Shown: in pieces, positions 8,420 through 16,507 of the stretch | Layout of the letters: every line of letters begins with the position of its first letter | How positions within the stretch are numbered: the stretch's first letter is position 1 | NCBI RefSeq assembly: GCF_003315075.1 | Contig: NZ_QNRJ01000003.1 | Location: 124,001 to 188,000 of the forward strand | Origin: Rossellomorea aquimaris | GTDB taxonomy: Bacteria; Bacillota; Bacilli; Bacillales; Bacillaceae_B | Length of the DNA stretch: 64,000 bases | Direction of reading: 5' to 3' | Made by a program: the position numbers and the translations under genes | The notes under the pieces: generated by a model | The model's input: only the letters and a program-made list of their open reading frames with translations | Database searches by the model: none | Told to the model about the DNA's origin: nothing

Positions 8420-9847
8420 ATGGTAGTGGGAGAGATTACGGAAGATAAAGACATTGTCGTCATCGGAGGAGGTCCCGGGGGCTATCACGCAGCCATCAGA
8501 GCCGCGAGCCTCGGTAGACAGGTGACGTTGATCGAACGGGAGGATGTAGGCGGGACCTGTTTAAATAAAGGATGCATTCCGTCAAAGGTATTCACCCATT
8601 TTGCCCAGGAATTTAAAAAGACGAAACACCTGAAGGAAATGGGGATGGAGTTTGGGGAAGTGGTAGCCAATCTTTCTTCTCTTCAAAACTATAAAAATAA
8701 AAAAATCACCCAGCTCCGAGCAGGGGTAGAATCACTGTGCAAAGCGAATAAGGTTGAAATCGTAAAGGGCTCGGCATCCTTCCTGTCAGAATCCCGTATT
8801 GGAGTTGAAAACGGTCATGAGTTTTCCCTGTTTAATTTCAAACAGGCAATCGTCGCGACAGGTGGTGAGATTCAATACCCGGATGGAATTGAATTTGACT
8901 CGGATCGTGTCCTGAAAGAGAAAGAAATCTTTCAGCTCGAGGAAATCCCTGGGGAGCTGATCATATATGGGAGCGATTATATTTCATTGGAGGTCGCGGC
9001 TATTTTCTCCATATTGGGAAGCCGTGTCACCCTTATTTTGAACGGGGAATTTCCATTTGACTCTGCCATATCAAAAGAACTGTTCAGACAGCTGAAAAAG
9101 CAGAAGGTCAATGTAATCAAGAATTCTACGCTGCAAGCTGCGAGCCAAGCTGAAGCAAAAGTCACAGTGAGCATGGACAAAGGGAACGGGGAAATCGTTT
9201 CAATTGAAGGCTCTCACTTCGTCGCAAGTGGAAAAGTTAAGCCGAACCTATCAGACATCGGACTTGACCGTCTCCGTGTTGAATTAACGGAGGAGGATTA
9301 TATCCGGACAGATCGGGAGGGACGGACCTCCATTCCGAATATATGGGCGATCGGGGATGTCACGGAAGGTCCGTCCCTCGCAGTCAAAGCGATCAAACAG
9401 GGGAAGGCGGCGGCCGAGGCGATGGCTGGGCTACAAGTGGAAGTGGATCTGCAGTTTGTGCCGACGGTGGTGCAGATGAGTCCTCCCATTGCATGTGCAG
9501 GATTGACGGAGGAAGAAGCAAGACGGGCAGGTTATTCGGTTACAGTGAGTGAGAACCCTGTCAGAGGAAACGGGTATGCTCAGCTGACGGATGAAAAGGA
9601 TGGATTCGTGAAAGTCGTGTCAGACAGTGAAACGGATATGATTCTTGGGATTCATATGATGGGGAAGGGGGCAGCCGAGCTGATCACATCAGGTGTGCTC
9701 GGCCTTGAGATGGCAGCGAGAGATGAGGACTTTCGTTTTCCACTTTATCCGCACCCAAGTATGAATGAAAGTCTGCTCGAAGCGGTCGAAGGATTAAAGG
9801 GAGACGCCGTGCACATGCCTCCTCGAAAAGAGGAGCTTGCCAGGTAA
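8420..9847 (+). CDS. lpdA: Dihydrolipoyl dehydrogenase E3
   Basis: This flavoprotein reoxidises the dihydrolipoyl arm of E2 with NAD+. The FAD motif GGGPGGYHAAIRAA, the redox-active disulfide GGTCLNKGCIPSK, the second FAD motif AIGDV and the C-terminal HPSMNES with the catalytic His and Glu are present. Length (475) is normal. An inverted pair of the 13-bp GAGGGACGGACCT word lies inside the gene at 9317-9330 and 9367-9379, reading as EGRTS and EGPSL around the conserved AIGDV segment, without breaking the frame. Confidence 0.88.
   Translation: MVVGEITEDKDIVVIGGGPGGYHAAIRAASLGRQVTLIEREDVGGTCLNKGCIPSKVFTHFAQEFKKTKHLKEMGMEFGEVVANLSSLQNYKNKKITQLRAGVESLCKANKVEIVKGSASFLSESRIGVENGHEFSLFNFKQAIVATGGEIQYPDGIEFDSDRVLKEKEIFQLEEIPGELIIYGSDYISLEVAAIFSILGSRVTLILNGEFPFDSAISKELFRQLKKQKVNVIKNSTLQAASQAEAKVTVSMDKGNGEIVSIEGSHFVASGKVKPNLSDIGLDRLRVELTEEDYIRTDREGRTSIPNIWAIGDVTEGPSLAVKAIKQGKAAAEAMAGLQVEVDLQFVPTVVQMSPPIACAGLTEEEARRAGYSVTVSENPVRGNGYAQLTDEKDGFVKVVSDSETDMILGIHMMGKGAAELITSGVLGLEMAARDEDFRFPLYPHPSMNESLLEAVEGLKGDAVHMPPRKEELAR
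9317..9379. repeat. Inverted pair of the GAGGGACGGACCT word inside lpdA
   Basis: GAGGGACGGACCT starts at 9317 and its exact reverse complement at 9367, 37 bp apart. Both are in frame in a conserved FAD-binding segment, so the word has been kept at the codon level. Confidence 0.9.
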
Positions 9848-9966
9848 AGTGAGGAACACGCTTTTACACAGAGAAGCGTTTAAGCTTTACTAGCCGCTCT
9901 TGAGAAGTTCTATAAAACTATTTAATATAATATTCAGAATATACTAACGTTAATGGAGGGATTAGG

Positions 9967-11082
9967 ATGCAAGAGAATGTAGCAAAAAAGCAGGATAAAG
10001 TAGAAGATATCTTCCCGGTAAGAGATGTGGATTTTTTGGAGTATTATACGGGTAATGCAAAGCAGGCTGCTCACTTCTTCTGTACAGCTTTCGGTTTTAA
10101 GACCGTTGCCTATTCAGGGCTGGAAACAGGAAATCGTGACACAGTATCCTATGTACTGCAACAAAACAAAGTCCGGTTGGTCATAACAGGAAGCCTGCAC
10201 GAAGGCAGCCGGGTGGCCCAATTCGTAAAGCATCACGGAGACGGCATTAAAGATATCGCCCTTGTGGTGGATGATGTTGAAAAGGCTTACACTGGAGCGG
10301 TATCCCGCGGTGCGATTGAAATCATGCCACCTTCGACCCTCGAAGATGATAATGGAAAATTGAAGAAAGCCATCATTGGTACATACGGGGATACGATCCA
10401 TACCCTTGTGGAACGTAAAGATTATAAAGGGATCTTCATGCCGGGCTTTGAAAAATATGATTCTACTCTTAAACATGAAGATGCCGGTATCATCGCTGTG
10501 GATCACGTAGTTGGAAACGTGGAGCGAATGGAAGAGTGGGTGGAGTACTATGAAAAAGTGATGGGCTTCAAGGAAATGCGCCACTTCACAAATGAAGACA
10601 TTACAACGGAATACTCGGCCCTTATGTCCAAGGTTATGCATAACGGCGGTCGCATTAAATTCCCGATCAATGAGCCTGCTGAAGGAAAGCGCAAATCACA
10701 AATTCAGGAATATCTTGAGTTCTACGGTGGTCCAGGGGTTCAGCATATTGCCATCCTGACCGAGGATATCGTGAAGACAGTTGGGATCTTGAAGGAAAAT
10801 GGTGTGGAATTCCTAAATACACCGGATTCCTATTACGACATGCTTTCAGAGCGTGTAGGGGAAATCGACGAAGAGATCTCCAAGATCAAAGAGTTGAATA
10901 TTCTGGTAGACCGTGATGACGAAGGCTACCTGCTTCAAATATTCACAAAGCCAATCGTAGATCGTCCTACTCTATTCATTGAAGTGATTCAACGTAAGGG
11001 TGCAAGAGGATTCGGAGAAGGAAACTTCAAAGCATTATTCGAATCCATCGAGCGCGAGCAAGAACGCAGAGGAAACCTATAA
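9967..11082 (+). CDS. hppD: 4-Hydroxyphenylpyruvate dioxygenase
   Basis: This non-haem iron enzyme turns 4-hydroxyphenylpyruvate into homogentisate, the committed step of tyrosine breakdown. It has two vicinal-oxygen-chelate halves. The likely iron ligands sit in VDHVVGNV, VQHIAILTEDI and FIEVIQRKG (His, His, Glu). The C-terminal segment GFGEGNFKALFESIE is typical. At 371 residues it is near the usual bacterial length. Start is ATG behind AATGGAGGGA. A gap of about 120 bp to lpdA with an A+T-rich stretch suggests a separate promoter, possibly TATAAT at 9926, but no convincing -35 is seen. Confidence 0.92.
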   Translation: MQENVAKKQDKVEDIFPVRDVDFLEYYTGNAKQAAHFFCTAFGFKTVAYSGLETGNRDTVSYVLQQNKVRLVITGSLHEGSRVAQFVKHHGDGIKDIALVVDDVEKAYTGAVSRGAIEIMPPSTLEDDNGKLKKAIIGTYGDTIHTLVERKDYKGIFMPGFEKYDSTLKHEDAGIIAVDHVVGNVERMEEWVEYYEKVMGFKEMRHFTNEDITTEYSALMSKVMHNGGRIKFPINEPAEGKRKSQIQEYLEFYGGPGVQHIAILTEDIVKTVGILKENGVEFLNTPDSYYDMLSERVGEIDEEISKIKELNILVDRDDEGYLLQIFTKPIVDRPTLFIEVIQRKGARGFGEGNFKALFESIEREQERRGNL

Positions 11083-11110
11083 TAAATAGATAGAGATTAG
11101 TATATATAAC

Positions 11111-11234
11111 GGGGGTCAAAGGACCGGTCAGGGGGTTAACTCATGAAGAGATTAGCTGCTTCTACTTATAATATCGTACAGTTTGCAGGTACCATATTTG
11201 AACAGAAGATAAGCTAACACGTGAGTCGACCCCC
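11111..11234 (+). ncRNA. Structured leader with embedded 24-codon ORF
   Basis: The gap between hppD and the aminotransferase can fold into one long imperfect hairpin. GGGGGTC (11111-11117) pairs with 11228-11234, ACTCATG (11139-11145) with 11220-11226, TTAGCT (11152-11157) with 11212-11217, CTTCT (11159-11163) with 11204-11208, and GTAC (11176) with GTAC (11189). The hairpin encloses a small ORF with its own ribosome site. A role as leader or attenuator for the downstream catabolic genes is inferred; I know no Rfam family that fits. Confidence 0.5.
11143..11217 (+). CDS. Putative 24-residue leader peptide
   Basis: ATG 11143 lies 7 nt after AGGGGG and opens a frame of 24 codons ending at TAA 11215-11217. 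The peptide has one Tyr and two Phe and no feature of a structural protein. Start and stop both fall in paired arms of the hairpin at 11111-11234, so translating it would change the RNA fold. By analogy with leader peptides such as TnaC it may sense an amino acid. It could also be a chance ORF; the ribosome site is the main argument for it. Confidence 0.45.
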   Translation: MKRLAASTYNIVQFAGTIFEQKIS

Positions 11235-11264
11235 TTCATCCATGAGGAAGGCGAGGATTCATGT

Positions 11265-12374
11265 ATGACATTAAAGTTCAAAACAAGAGAAGCAGTCACA
11301 CATATCGCTCCATATGTGCTGGGGAAGACGCTTGGCGACTTACAGAAGGAGCATGGTCTCTCCTCAATCAGAAAGCTGTCAGAAAATGAAAATATATATG
11401 GCTGCTCCCCGAAAGTGAAGCAGTGGTTTAAAGAAAATGGGAGCGACCTGTTTTTGTATCCGGACGGAGCTGCCGTCGATCTTAGTCAAAAGGTTTCAGC
11501 GTTTTTAGGGGTTCCGAAAGAACAGATCGTATTCGGGAATGGCTCGGATGAAGTGATCCGGCTGTTGACGAGAGCTTACTTGAGCGCTGGCGACGAAGCC
11601 GTTATGGCCGATATTACATTTCCCAGGTACCAGACCAATGTGTTCCTGGAGGGAGGCACTCCGGTCATTGTCCCTCTCGTAGACGGTACCCATGACTTGC
11701 AGGGGATGCTTGACCACATCACTTCAGAAACGAAGCTGGTCTTTGTGTGCAACCCGAATAACCCGACTGGGACCATTGTCGGAAAAAAAGAACTCCTGCA
11801 CTTTATCGAGAGCGTCCCTTCTCACATCCTGGTAGTGGTGGATGAAGCCTATATGGAGTACGTTACAACCGATGACTATTTAGAAACCCTGCCTCTTCTG
11901 TCAGCATTCGAAAACCTGATCGTCCTTAGAACATTTTCGAAAATATATGGCCTGGCCGGACTAAGAGTCGGGTTCGGGGTCATGAATGAGGAGATTGCAG
12001 AACAGCTTCGTAAAGTGAAAGATGTATTCAATGTGAATACCGTTGCCCAGAAGTCAGCGATCATTGCCCTGGAAGATCAAGCGTTTATCAGGGAGTGTAC
12101 CCATAAGAACGAGCAGGGCCGTCTTTATTTGGAAAGTGAATTTGATCGTCTGGGCATATCCTATTTCCCGTCTCAATCGAACTTTATCATGGTGGACACG
12201 GGAATGAATGGTGACACGGTCTCATATGAACTTGTGAAAAGGGGGCTCGTCGTCCGTTCAGGAACTCTTCTCGGATATCCGACCACGGTTCGTGTCACGA
12301 TTGGAACAGAGGACGATAACAAGAGATTCGTGGGAGCACTGGAAGACATTTTGGAAAACGAAGGAGTGAACTAA
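11265..12374 (+). CDS. HisC-like aminotransferase, probably aromatic
   Basis: This fold-type I PLP aminotransferase resembles histidinol-phosphate aminotransferase in length (369) and motifs. They include NPNNPTGT, the Asp in VVDEAYMEY and the PLP Lys in RTFSKIYGLAGLRVG. No histidine genes are nearby. It stands between hppD and the ring-opening genes, so tyrosine or phenylalanine transamination to the arylpyruvate is the likely job, as for other HisC-like enzymes with aromatic activity. ATG 11265 follows GGAAGGCGAGG. Its stop touches the start of the next gene. Confidence 0.8.
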   Translation: MTLKFKTREAVTHIAPYVLGKTLGDLQKEHGLSSIRKLSENENIYGCSPKVKQWFKENGSDLFLYPDGAAVDLSQKVSAFLGVPKEQIVFGNGSDEVIRLLTRAYLSAGDEAVMADITFPRYQTNVFLEGGTPVIVPLVDGTHDLQGMLDHITSETKLVFVCNPNNPTGTIVGKKELLHFIESVPSHILVVVDEAYMEYVTTDDYLETLPLLSAFENLIVLRTFSKIYGLAGLRVGFGVMNEEIAEQLRKVKDVFNVNTVAQKSAIIALEDQAFIRECTHKNEQGRLYLESEFDRLGISYFPSQSNFIMVDTGMNGDTVSYELVKRGLVVRSGTLLGYPTTVRVTIGTEDDNKRFVGALEDILENEGVN

Positions 12375-12986
12375 ATGGATATCAAACCCCAGACGCTTGA
12401 GTGGCAGTCAGCCTATAAACTGATGATCGGCTCGATTTTGCCCCGGCCGATTGCCTTCGTTTCATCCCTTGATGAAGATGGGATTGCAAACCTGGCCCCT
12501 TACAGCTTCTTTACGGCGATTTGTGCAGAGCCTATGCTCGTTTGCTTCTCCCCCATGAGAAGAGGGAAGGATGGCAGCAAAAAGGATACCCTCCGAAATA
12601 TCGAGAAAACGAAGGAATTCGTCATCAATATCGTTAGTGAAGAGTTTGTGGAGGAAATGAATAACTGTGCCATTGAATTTGAACCTGGCGTTGATGAATT
12701 CGAGCAGGTCGGGCTGACGAAGAAGGAGTCCATTACGGTAAAGCCTCCAGGAGTATCTGAAAGTAAGGTGCAGTTGGAATGCGTCCTTCATGAGGTTCTT
12801 CATTTCGGCGATCATCCTGGTGCAGGTAGCCTTGTCATCGGGAAGGTAGAATGTGTGAGAATCAATGATGAACTCTATTACGACGGAAAAATAGATTCAA
12901 AGGAACTCAAGCCGGTGGGAAGACTTGCCGGTCAGATGTACACCAAACCATTATCCGATTCATTTGAATTGATTCGAAAAAGGTGA
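12375..12986 (+). CDS. Flavin reductase-like FMN-binding protein
   Basis: The 203-residue protein belongs to the flavin reductase-like (DIM6/NTAB) family. Visible family features are PRPIAFVSSLDEDGIANLAP at the N terminus, FSPMRR and KDTLRNIEKTKEFVINIV. The ATG follows the aminotransferase stop without a gap. Members of this family often lie in homogentisate clusters of Bacillaceae, but their task there is not clear to me. No maleylacetoacetate isomerase gene is seen in this cluster, so this protein is one of the few uncommitted members that might fill a missing step. That idea is speculative. Confidence 0.75.
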   Translation: MDIKPQTLEWQSAYKLMIGSILPRPIAFVSSLDEDGIANLAPYSFFTAICAEPMLVCFSPMRRGKDGSKKDTLRNIEKTKEFVINIVSEEFVEEMNNCAIEFEPGVDEFEQVGLTKKESITVKPPGVSESKVQLECVLHEVLHFGDHPGAGSLVIGKVECVRINDELYYDGKIDSKELKPVGRLAGQMYTKPLSDSFELIRKR

Positions 12987-12992
12987 TCTTAC

Positions 12993-13976
12993 GTGAAGCT
13001 GGTTAGTTTTTTAAAAGAAGGAGAAGTAAGGGCAGGATTCGTTCAGGATGACCTTGTCGTGGACATCCATGCTGTCAGCAATGGATCGCTCCCTAAAGAC
13101 ATGTTATCCGTTATCGATCTTGGAGAAGAAGGCATGAAAAGGATGAAGGGGCTCGGTACCTTGTCGGAAAAAGACATGGGAGTACATTCATTACGAGAAG
13201 TCACCCTGAAGTCACCGATTCCAAGGCCAGTCAGCATCCGGGATTTCTATGCGTTTGAAGAGCATGTGAAAACGGCCCGTAAACGGAGGGGACTGGATGT
13301 TGTGCCGGAATGGTATGACATTCCCGTCTTCTATTTTACGAATCATTTAGCTGTAAAGGGTCCTCTCGATCATATTGAAAAGCCGGCTGACTGTGAGTGG
13401 CTTGATTATGAACTGGAAATCGCCTGCGTGATTGGCAAAGAAGGAAAAAACATTACAAAAGAAAACGCGGAAGACTATATTTATGGTTATTTTATCATGA
13501 ACGACTGGAGTGCAAGGGACATCCAGAAGCATGAGATGAAAGTGGGACTTGGTCCGGCGAAAGGAAAGGACTTTGCCACATCTTTCGGACCTTATTTAGT
13601 GACGAAAGATGAACTGGATACCTATAGAAAGGGAGATCGTTTTGACCTGCCTATGACGGGGAAGGTGAATGGGAAACTCCTATCCAAGGGTAACTATCAG
13701 GATATCCATTATACATTTGCAGACATGATCGAGCGCGCCTCCAAAGACGTCACCCTGTATCCCGGCGAAGTGATTGGATCCGGTACTGTAGGAACAGGAT
13801 GCATTTTAGAGCTGGGTACTGAGACACATCCGTGGCTGAAGCCTGGGGACGTAGTGGAATTAGAGATTACGGGATTAGGGGTTCTGCGTAATACAATTGT
13901 AAGCAGAAGAGAGGAGGAAAACCATGTACTATCGTCAACTGGGGAAAATACCTCACAAACGTCACACCATGTTTAA
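12993..13976 (+). CDS. Fumarylacetoacetate hydrolase family protein
   Basis: The enzyme would hydrolyse fumarylacetoacetate or a related product to fumarate and acetoacetate, the last step of the homogentisate pathway. The metal-binding pattern of the family is visible: the Glu pair in DYELEIACVIGKEG and the Asp in MNDWSARDIQ. The lysine in GKDFATSFGP and the C-terminal GTVGTGCILE loop also fit. Start is GTG at 12993. The reading frame runs 53 bp into hmgA and adds a Ser/Thr-rich tail that is not typical of the family. Confidence 0.85.
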   Translation: MKLVSFLKEGEVRAGFVQDDLVVDIHAVSNGSLPKDMLSVIDLGEEGMKRMKGLGTLSEKDMGVHSLREVTLKSPIPRPVSIRDFYAFEEHVKTARKRRGLDVVPEWYDIPVFYFTNHLAVKGPLDHIEKPADCEWLDYELEIACVIGKEGKNITKENAEDYIYGYFIMNDWSARDIQKHEMKVGLGPAKGKDFATSFGPYLVTKDELDTYRKGDRFDLPMTGKVNGKLLSKGNYQDIHYTFADMIERASKDVTLYPGEVIGSGTVGTGCILELGTETHPWLKPGDVVELEITGLGVLRNTIVSRREEENHVLSSTGENTSQTSHHV

Positions 13977-15069
13977 AAAAGACGACGGCACCCTCTACAG
14001 GGAGCAGGTGATGGGGACGAAGGGATTCTCGGGAACACAGTCGATTCTGTATCATCATCATTTGCCGACGGCGGTGGCGAAAACAGAGTATTTAGGCAGT
14101 TATATGCCGGAATTTGAGGAAGAGGGTGCTCTGCGCCATCGACATTTCTTTACAGACAAGGTAGAAAAGAAAGGCTGTGCCTTAAAGAGCCGTGAGTATT
14201 TACTTGGTAATTCCGATTTATTGATTGGAACTTCCTATGTCACAGAAGAGATGACAAGCTTTTACCGGAATGGTGATGGAGATGAGATGCTTTATATCCA
14301 TTTTGGTAAAGGAAAGGTAGAGACGATGTTCGGAACGCTAACCTATGGAAAAGGTGATTATGTGGTGATTCCGATTGGGACCATCTACCGTGTCGTTCCT
14401 GAAGAAGAGACGAAGATGCTGATCGTCGAGTCATTCAGCCAGATTACGACTCCTCGTCGCTACCGAAACGAGTACGGGCAGCTGCTGGAACACAGTCCCT
14501 TCTGTGAACGGGATCTGCGGGGGCCGGAAAAGCTTGAAACCAAGGATGAAAAGGGCGAGTTTGAGGTGATCACCAAGTCAAGGGGTGCGCTTCATTCCCA
14601 CGTATTGAATCACCATCCACTTGACGTCGTCGGCTGGGATGGTTATCTGTATCCCTGGGTATTCAACATAGAGGATTTCGAGCCGATCACCGGTCGTGTT
14701 CATCAGCCGCCGCCTGTTCATCAAACATTTGAAGGGCATAACTTTGTTGTCTGCTCATTTGTTCCAAGGTTATACGACTACCATCCGGAATCGATTCCGG
14801 CTCCTTATAATCACAGCAACGTGAACAGTGATGAGCTGCTGTACTATGTGGAAGGAAACTTCATGAGCAGAAAGGGAATCAAAGAAGGATCGATCACCCT
14901 CCACCCGAGTGGGATTCCACACGGTCCTCATCCAGGAACGACGGAAGCCAGTATCGGAAAAAAAGAAACGTTGGAGCTCGCTGTCATGATCGATACCTTC
15001 AAGCCGTTGAAAATTGTCAAAAAAGCAAACGATGTCGAAGATGAGAATTATATGTATACATGGGTATAG
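13924..15069 (+). CDS. hmgA: Homogentisate 1,2-dioxygenase
   Basis: This iron enzyme opens the homogentisate ring to maleylacetoacetate. It is a cupin-fold protein of 381 residues. Family features include the first cupin with YIHFGKGKVETMFG, the GWDGYLYPWVFNIEDFEP stretch and the C-terminal HPSGIPHGPHPG with iron-binding His residues. Start ATG 13924 follows GAGAGGAGG and lies inside the end of the fumarylacetoacetate hydrolase gene, so the two are coupled. It closes the aromatic region before a strong terminator. Confidence 0.9.
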   Translation: MYYRQLGKIPHKRHTMFKKDDGTLYREQVMGTKGFSGTQSILYHHHLPTAVAKTEYLGSYMPEFEEEGALRHRHFFTDKVEKKGCALKSREYLLGNSDLLIGTSYVTEEMTSFYRNGDGDEMLYIHFGKGKVETMFGTLTYGKGDYVVIPIGTIYRVVPEEETKMLIVESFSQITTPRRYRNEYGQLLEHSPFCERDLRGPEKLETKDEKGEFEVITKSRGALHSHVLNHHPLDVVGWDGYLYPWVFNIEDFEPITGRVHQPPPVHQTFEGHNFVVCSFVPRLYDYHPESIPAPYNHSNVNSDELLYYVEGNFMSRKGIKEGSITLHPSGIPHGPHPGTTEASIGKKETLELAVMIDTFKPLKIVKKANDVEDENYMYTWV

Positions 15070-15115
15070 AAGAATCAATCCAGGGGGCCCTGCTTTCTGG
15101 ATTGATTCTTTTTTT
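15070..15115 (+). terminator. Terminator after hmgA
   Basis: AAGAATCAATCCAG pairs with CTGGATTGATTCTT and seven T follow. It begins directly after the hmgA stop codon. Confidence 0.92.
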
Positions 15116-15353
15116 GGGGAATGGAAAAAGCATGTCGCTTCAAAAGACAGACACATTCTCCGTTGTAAGATGGTGAAAAGGATGCACCAGTCCCGATCCG
15201 ACTGGGTACAAACTCCCCGAGCCTGCATTCCTGTAGGATTTTGTCGAAAAATTTTTGATTGAGATTTTCGCCACTTCTGAATGACGATTCACCCCTCTAA
15301 TGAAAAAAATCTTAAATATTTTTTTCCCACCTTAAACTCTATTAGGACAAAGA
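15116..15353. other. Intergenic stretch with no recognised gene
   Basis: Between the hmgA terminator and the ilv control region I see only short frames without ribosome sites and some A+T-rich tracts. Nothing here supports a gene. Confidence 0.6.
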
Positions 15354-15442
15354 TGTAAGCGTTTACTTGTAATCAGATAAATCTAAATAGTCAAAAAATT
15401 TACAAAAACCCTGTTGACCTTCCTGTGAAACGGGAGTAATAT
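15354..15442 (+). promoter_or_regulatory. ilv-leu promoter with cre and CodY-like sites
   Basis: A TTGACC box (15414-15419) and TAATAT (15437-15442) are spaced by exactly 17 nt. TGTAAGCGTTTACT (15354-15367) matches the CcpA cre consensus in all but the last base and lies about 95 nt before the expected start. AATAGTCAAAAAATT (15386-15400) differs from the CodY consensus AATTTTCWGAAAATT at three positions. In B. subtilis the ilv-leu operon is known to be activated by CcpA from an upstream cre and repressed by CodY, so the layout fits. Binding is inferred. Confidence 0.7.
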
Positions 15443-15459
15443 TGTCCTCAATATAAAAA

Positions 15460-15513
15460 CCTGAGCCGGCGGTAAGCGGCAGTCATAAACCGATTCTGCC
15501 CCCTCTCAACAGG
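15460..15513 (+). other. Leader hairpin ahead of ilvE
   Basis: In the roughly 145-nt leader, CCT/GAG arms (15460-15465) pair with CTC...AGG (15505-15513). GGCAG (15478-15482) pairs with CTGCC (15496-15500). No T-box signature or T-run is present, so its role is unknown. Confidence 0.4.
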
Positions 15514-15593
15514 CTTACAGTCAACGTACTTTCGTTGCAAAAATAAATTACTGAATAATCAAATAAATTTCAACCGGGAAAGGAATGATTAAC

Positions 15594-16493
15594 ATGAACG
15601 AACAGTGGATCTACTTAGACGGACAATTTGTAAAAAAGGAAGACGCAGTTGTATCTGTGTACGACCATGGTTTTCTATATGGAGATGGAGTGTTCGAAGG
15701 GATTCGAATGTATGATGGGAATGTGTTCCGTCTGGAAGAGCATGTTGATCGCCTTTATGACTCAGCAAAATCCATCATGTTGCATATTGAAGTCTCTAAA
15801 GAAGAGATGAGCGATATTATCGTAGATACATTGAAAAAGAATCAACTTGAGAATGCCTACATACGAGTGGTCATTTCCAGAGGTGTTGGAAACCTGGGAT
15901 TGGATCCATTTACTTGTAGGAAACCACAAATCATCGTCATTGCAGAACAACTGGCCCTATTCCCGAAAAGCTTATACGAAACGGGCATCGATATCGTTAC
16001 AGTGGCCAGCCGCCGAAATCGGGCAGATGTTCTTTCACCAAAGGTTAAATCCTTAAATTACTTAAATAACATTCTCGTTAAAATCGAAGCGAACCTCGCT
16101 GGTGTAAGCGAAGCATTGATGTTGAACGATCAAGGATATGTAGCAGAGGGATCCGCAGACAATATCTTCATTGTCAAAAAAGGAAAGATCCTGACACCTC
16201 CCGGATATGTAGGGGCCCTTGAAGGGATCACCCGTAATGCCATCATTGAGATTGCCGGGAAATTAGGATTCGAGATGAAGGAAGAAGTCTTCACCCGTCA
16301 TGATGTGTATACAGCGGATGAAGTGTTCTTAACAGGCACAGCCGCCGAAGTCATTGCCGTTGTAAAAGTTGACGGACGTGTAATCGGTGAAGGAAAACCT
16401 GGAAAGTATACAACCCAATTATTGCAGGAGTTCAGAAGCACTGTCACGCAGGATGGAAGAAAAGTTTACAAACAGAATGCTCAAGTTGGCTAA
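15594..16493 (+). CDS. ilvE: Branched-chain amino acid aminotransferase
   Basis: This fold-type IV PLP enzyme makes the last step of Ile, Leu and Val synthesis from the oxoacids, using glutamate. The motif [16 protein letters not shown] and the PLP Lys in [15 protein letters not shown] are clear, as is the Glu-containing [19 protein letters not shown] segment. I choose ATG 15594 because the AAAGGA site lies 9 nt upstream; the ATG at 15585 is too close. It is the first gene of the ilv-leu operon, behind the promoter at 15414, and lies before the T-box, so it escapes that control. Confidence 0.9.
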   Translation: MNEQWIYLDGQFVKKEDAVVSVYDHGFLYGDGVFEGIRMYDGNVFRLEEHVDRLYDSAKSIMLHIEVSKEEMSDIIVDTLKKNQLENAYIRVVISRGVGNLGLDPFTCRKPQIIVIAEQLALFPKSLYETGIDIVTVASRRNRADVLSPKVKSLNYLNNILVKIEANLAGVSEALMLNDQGYVAEGSADNIFIVKKGKILTPPGYVGALEGITRNAIIEIAGKLGFEMKEEVFTRHDVYTADEVFLTGTAAEVIAVVKVDGRVIGEGKPGKYTTQLLQEFRSTVTQDGRKVYKQNAQVG

Positions 16494-16507
16494 GTGGAGG
16501 TGATGAC

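Noticed and set aside
3940..9847. Reading the operon as an ordinary leucine dehydrogenase/bkd branched-chain operon
   Set aside because: The dehydrogenase carries the PheDH-specific residues and C terminus, and no buk, ptb or bkdR-type gene is present.
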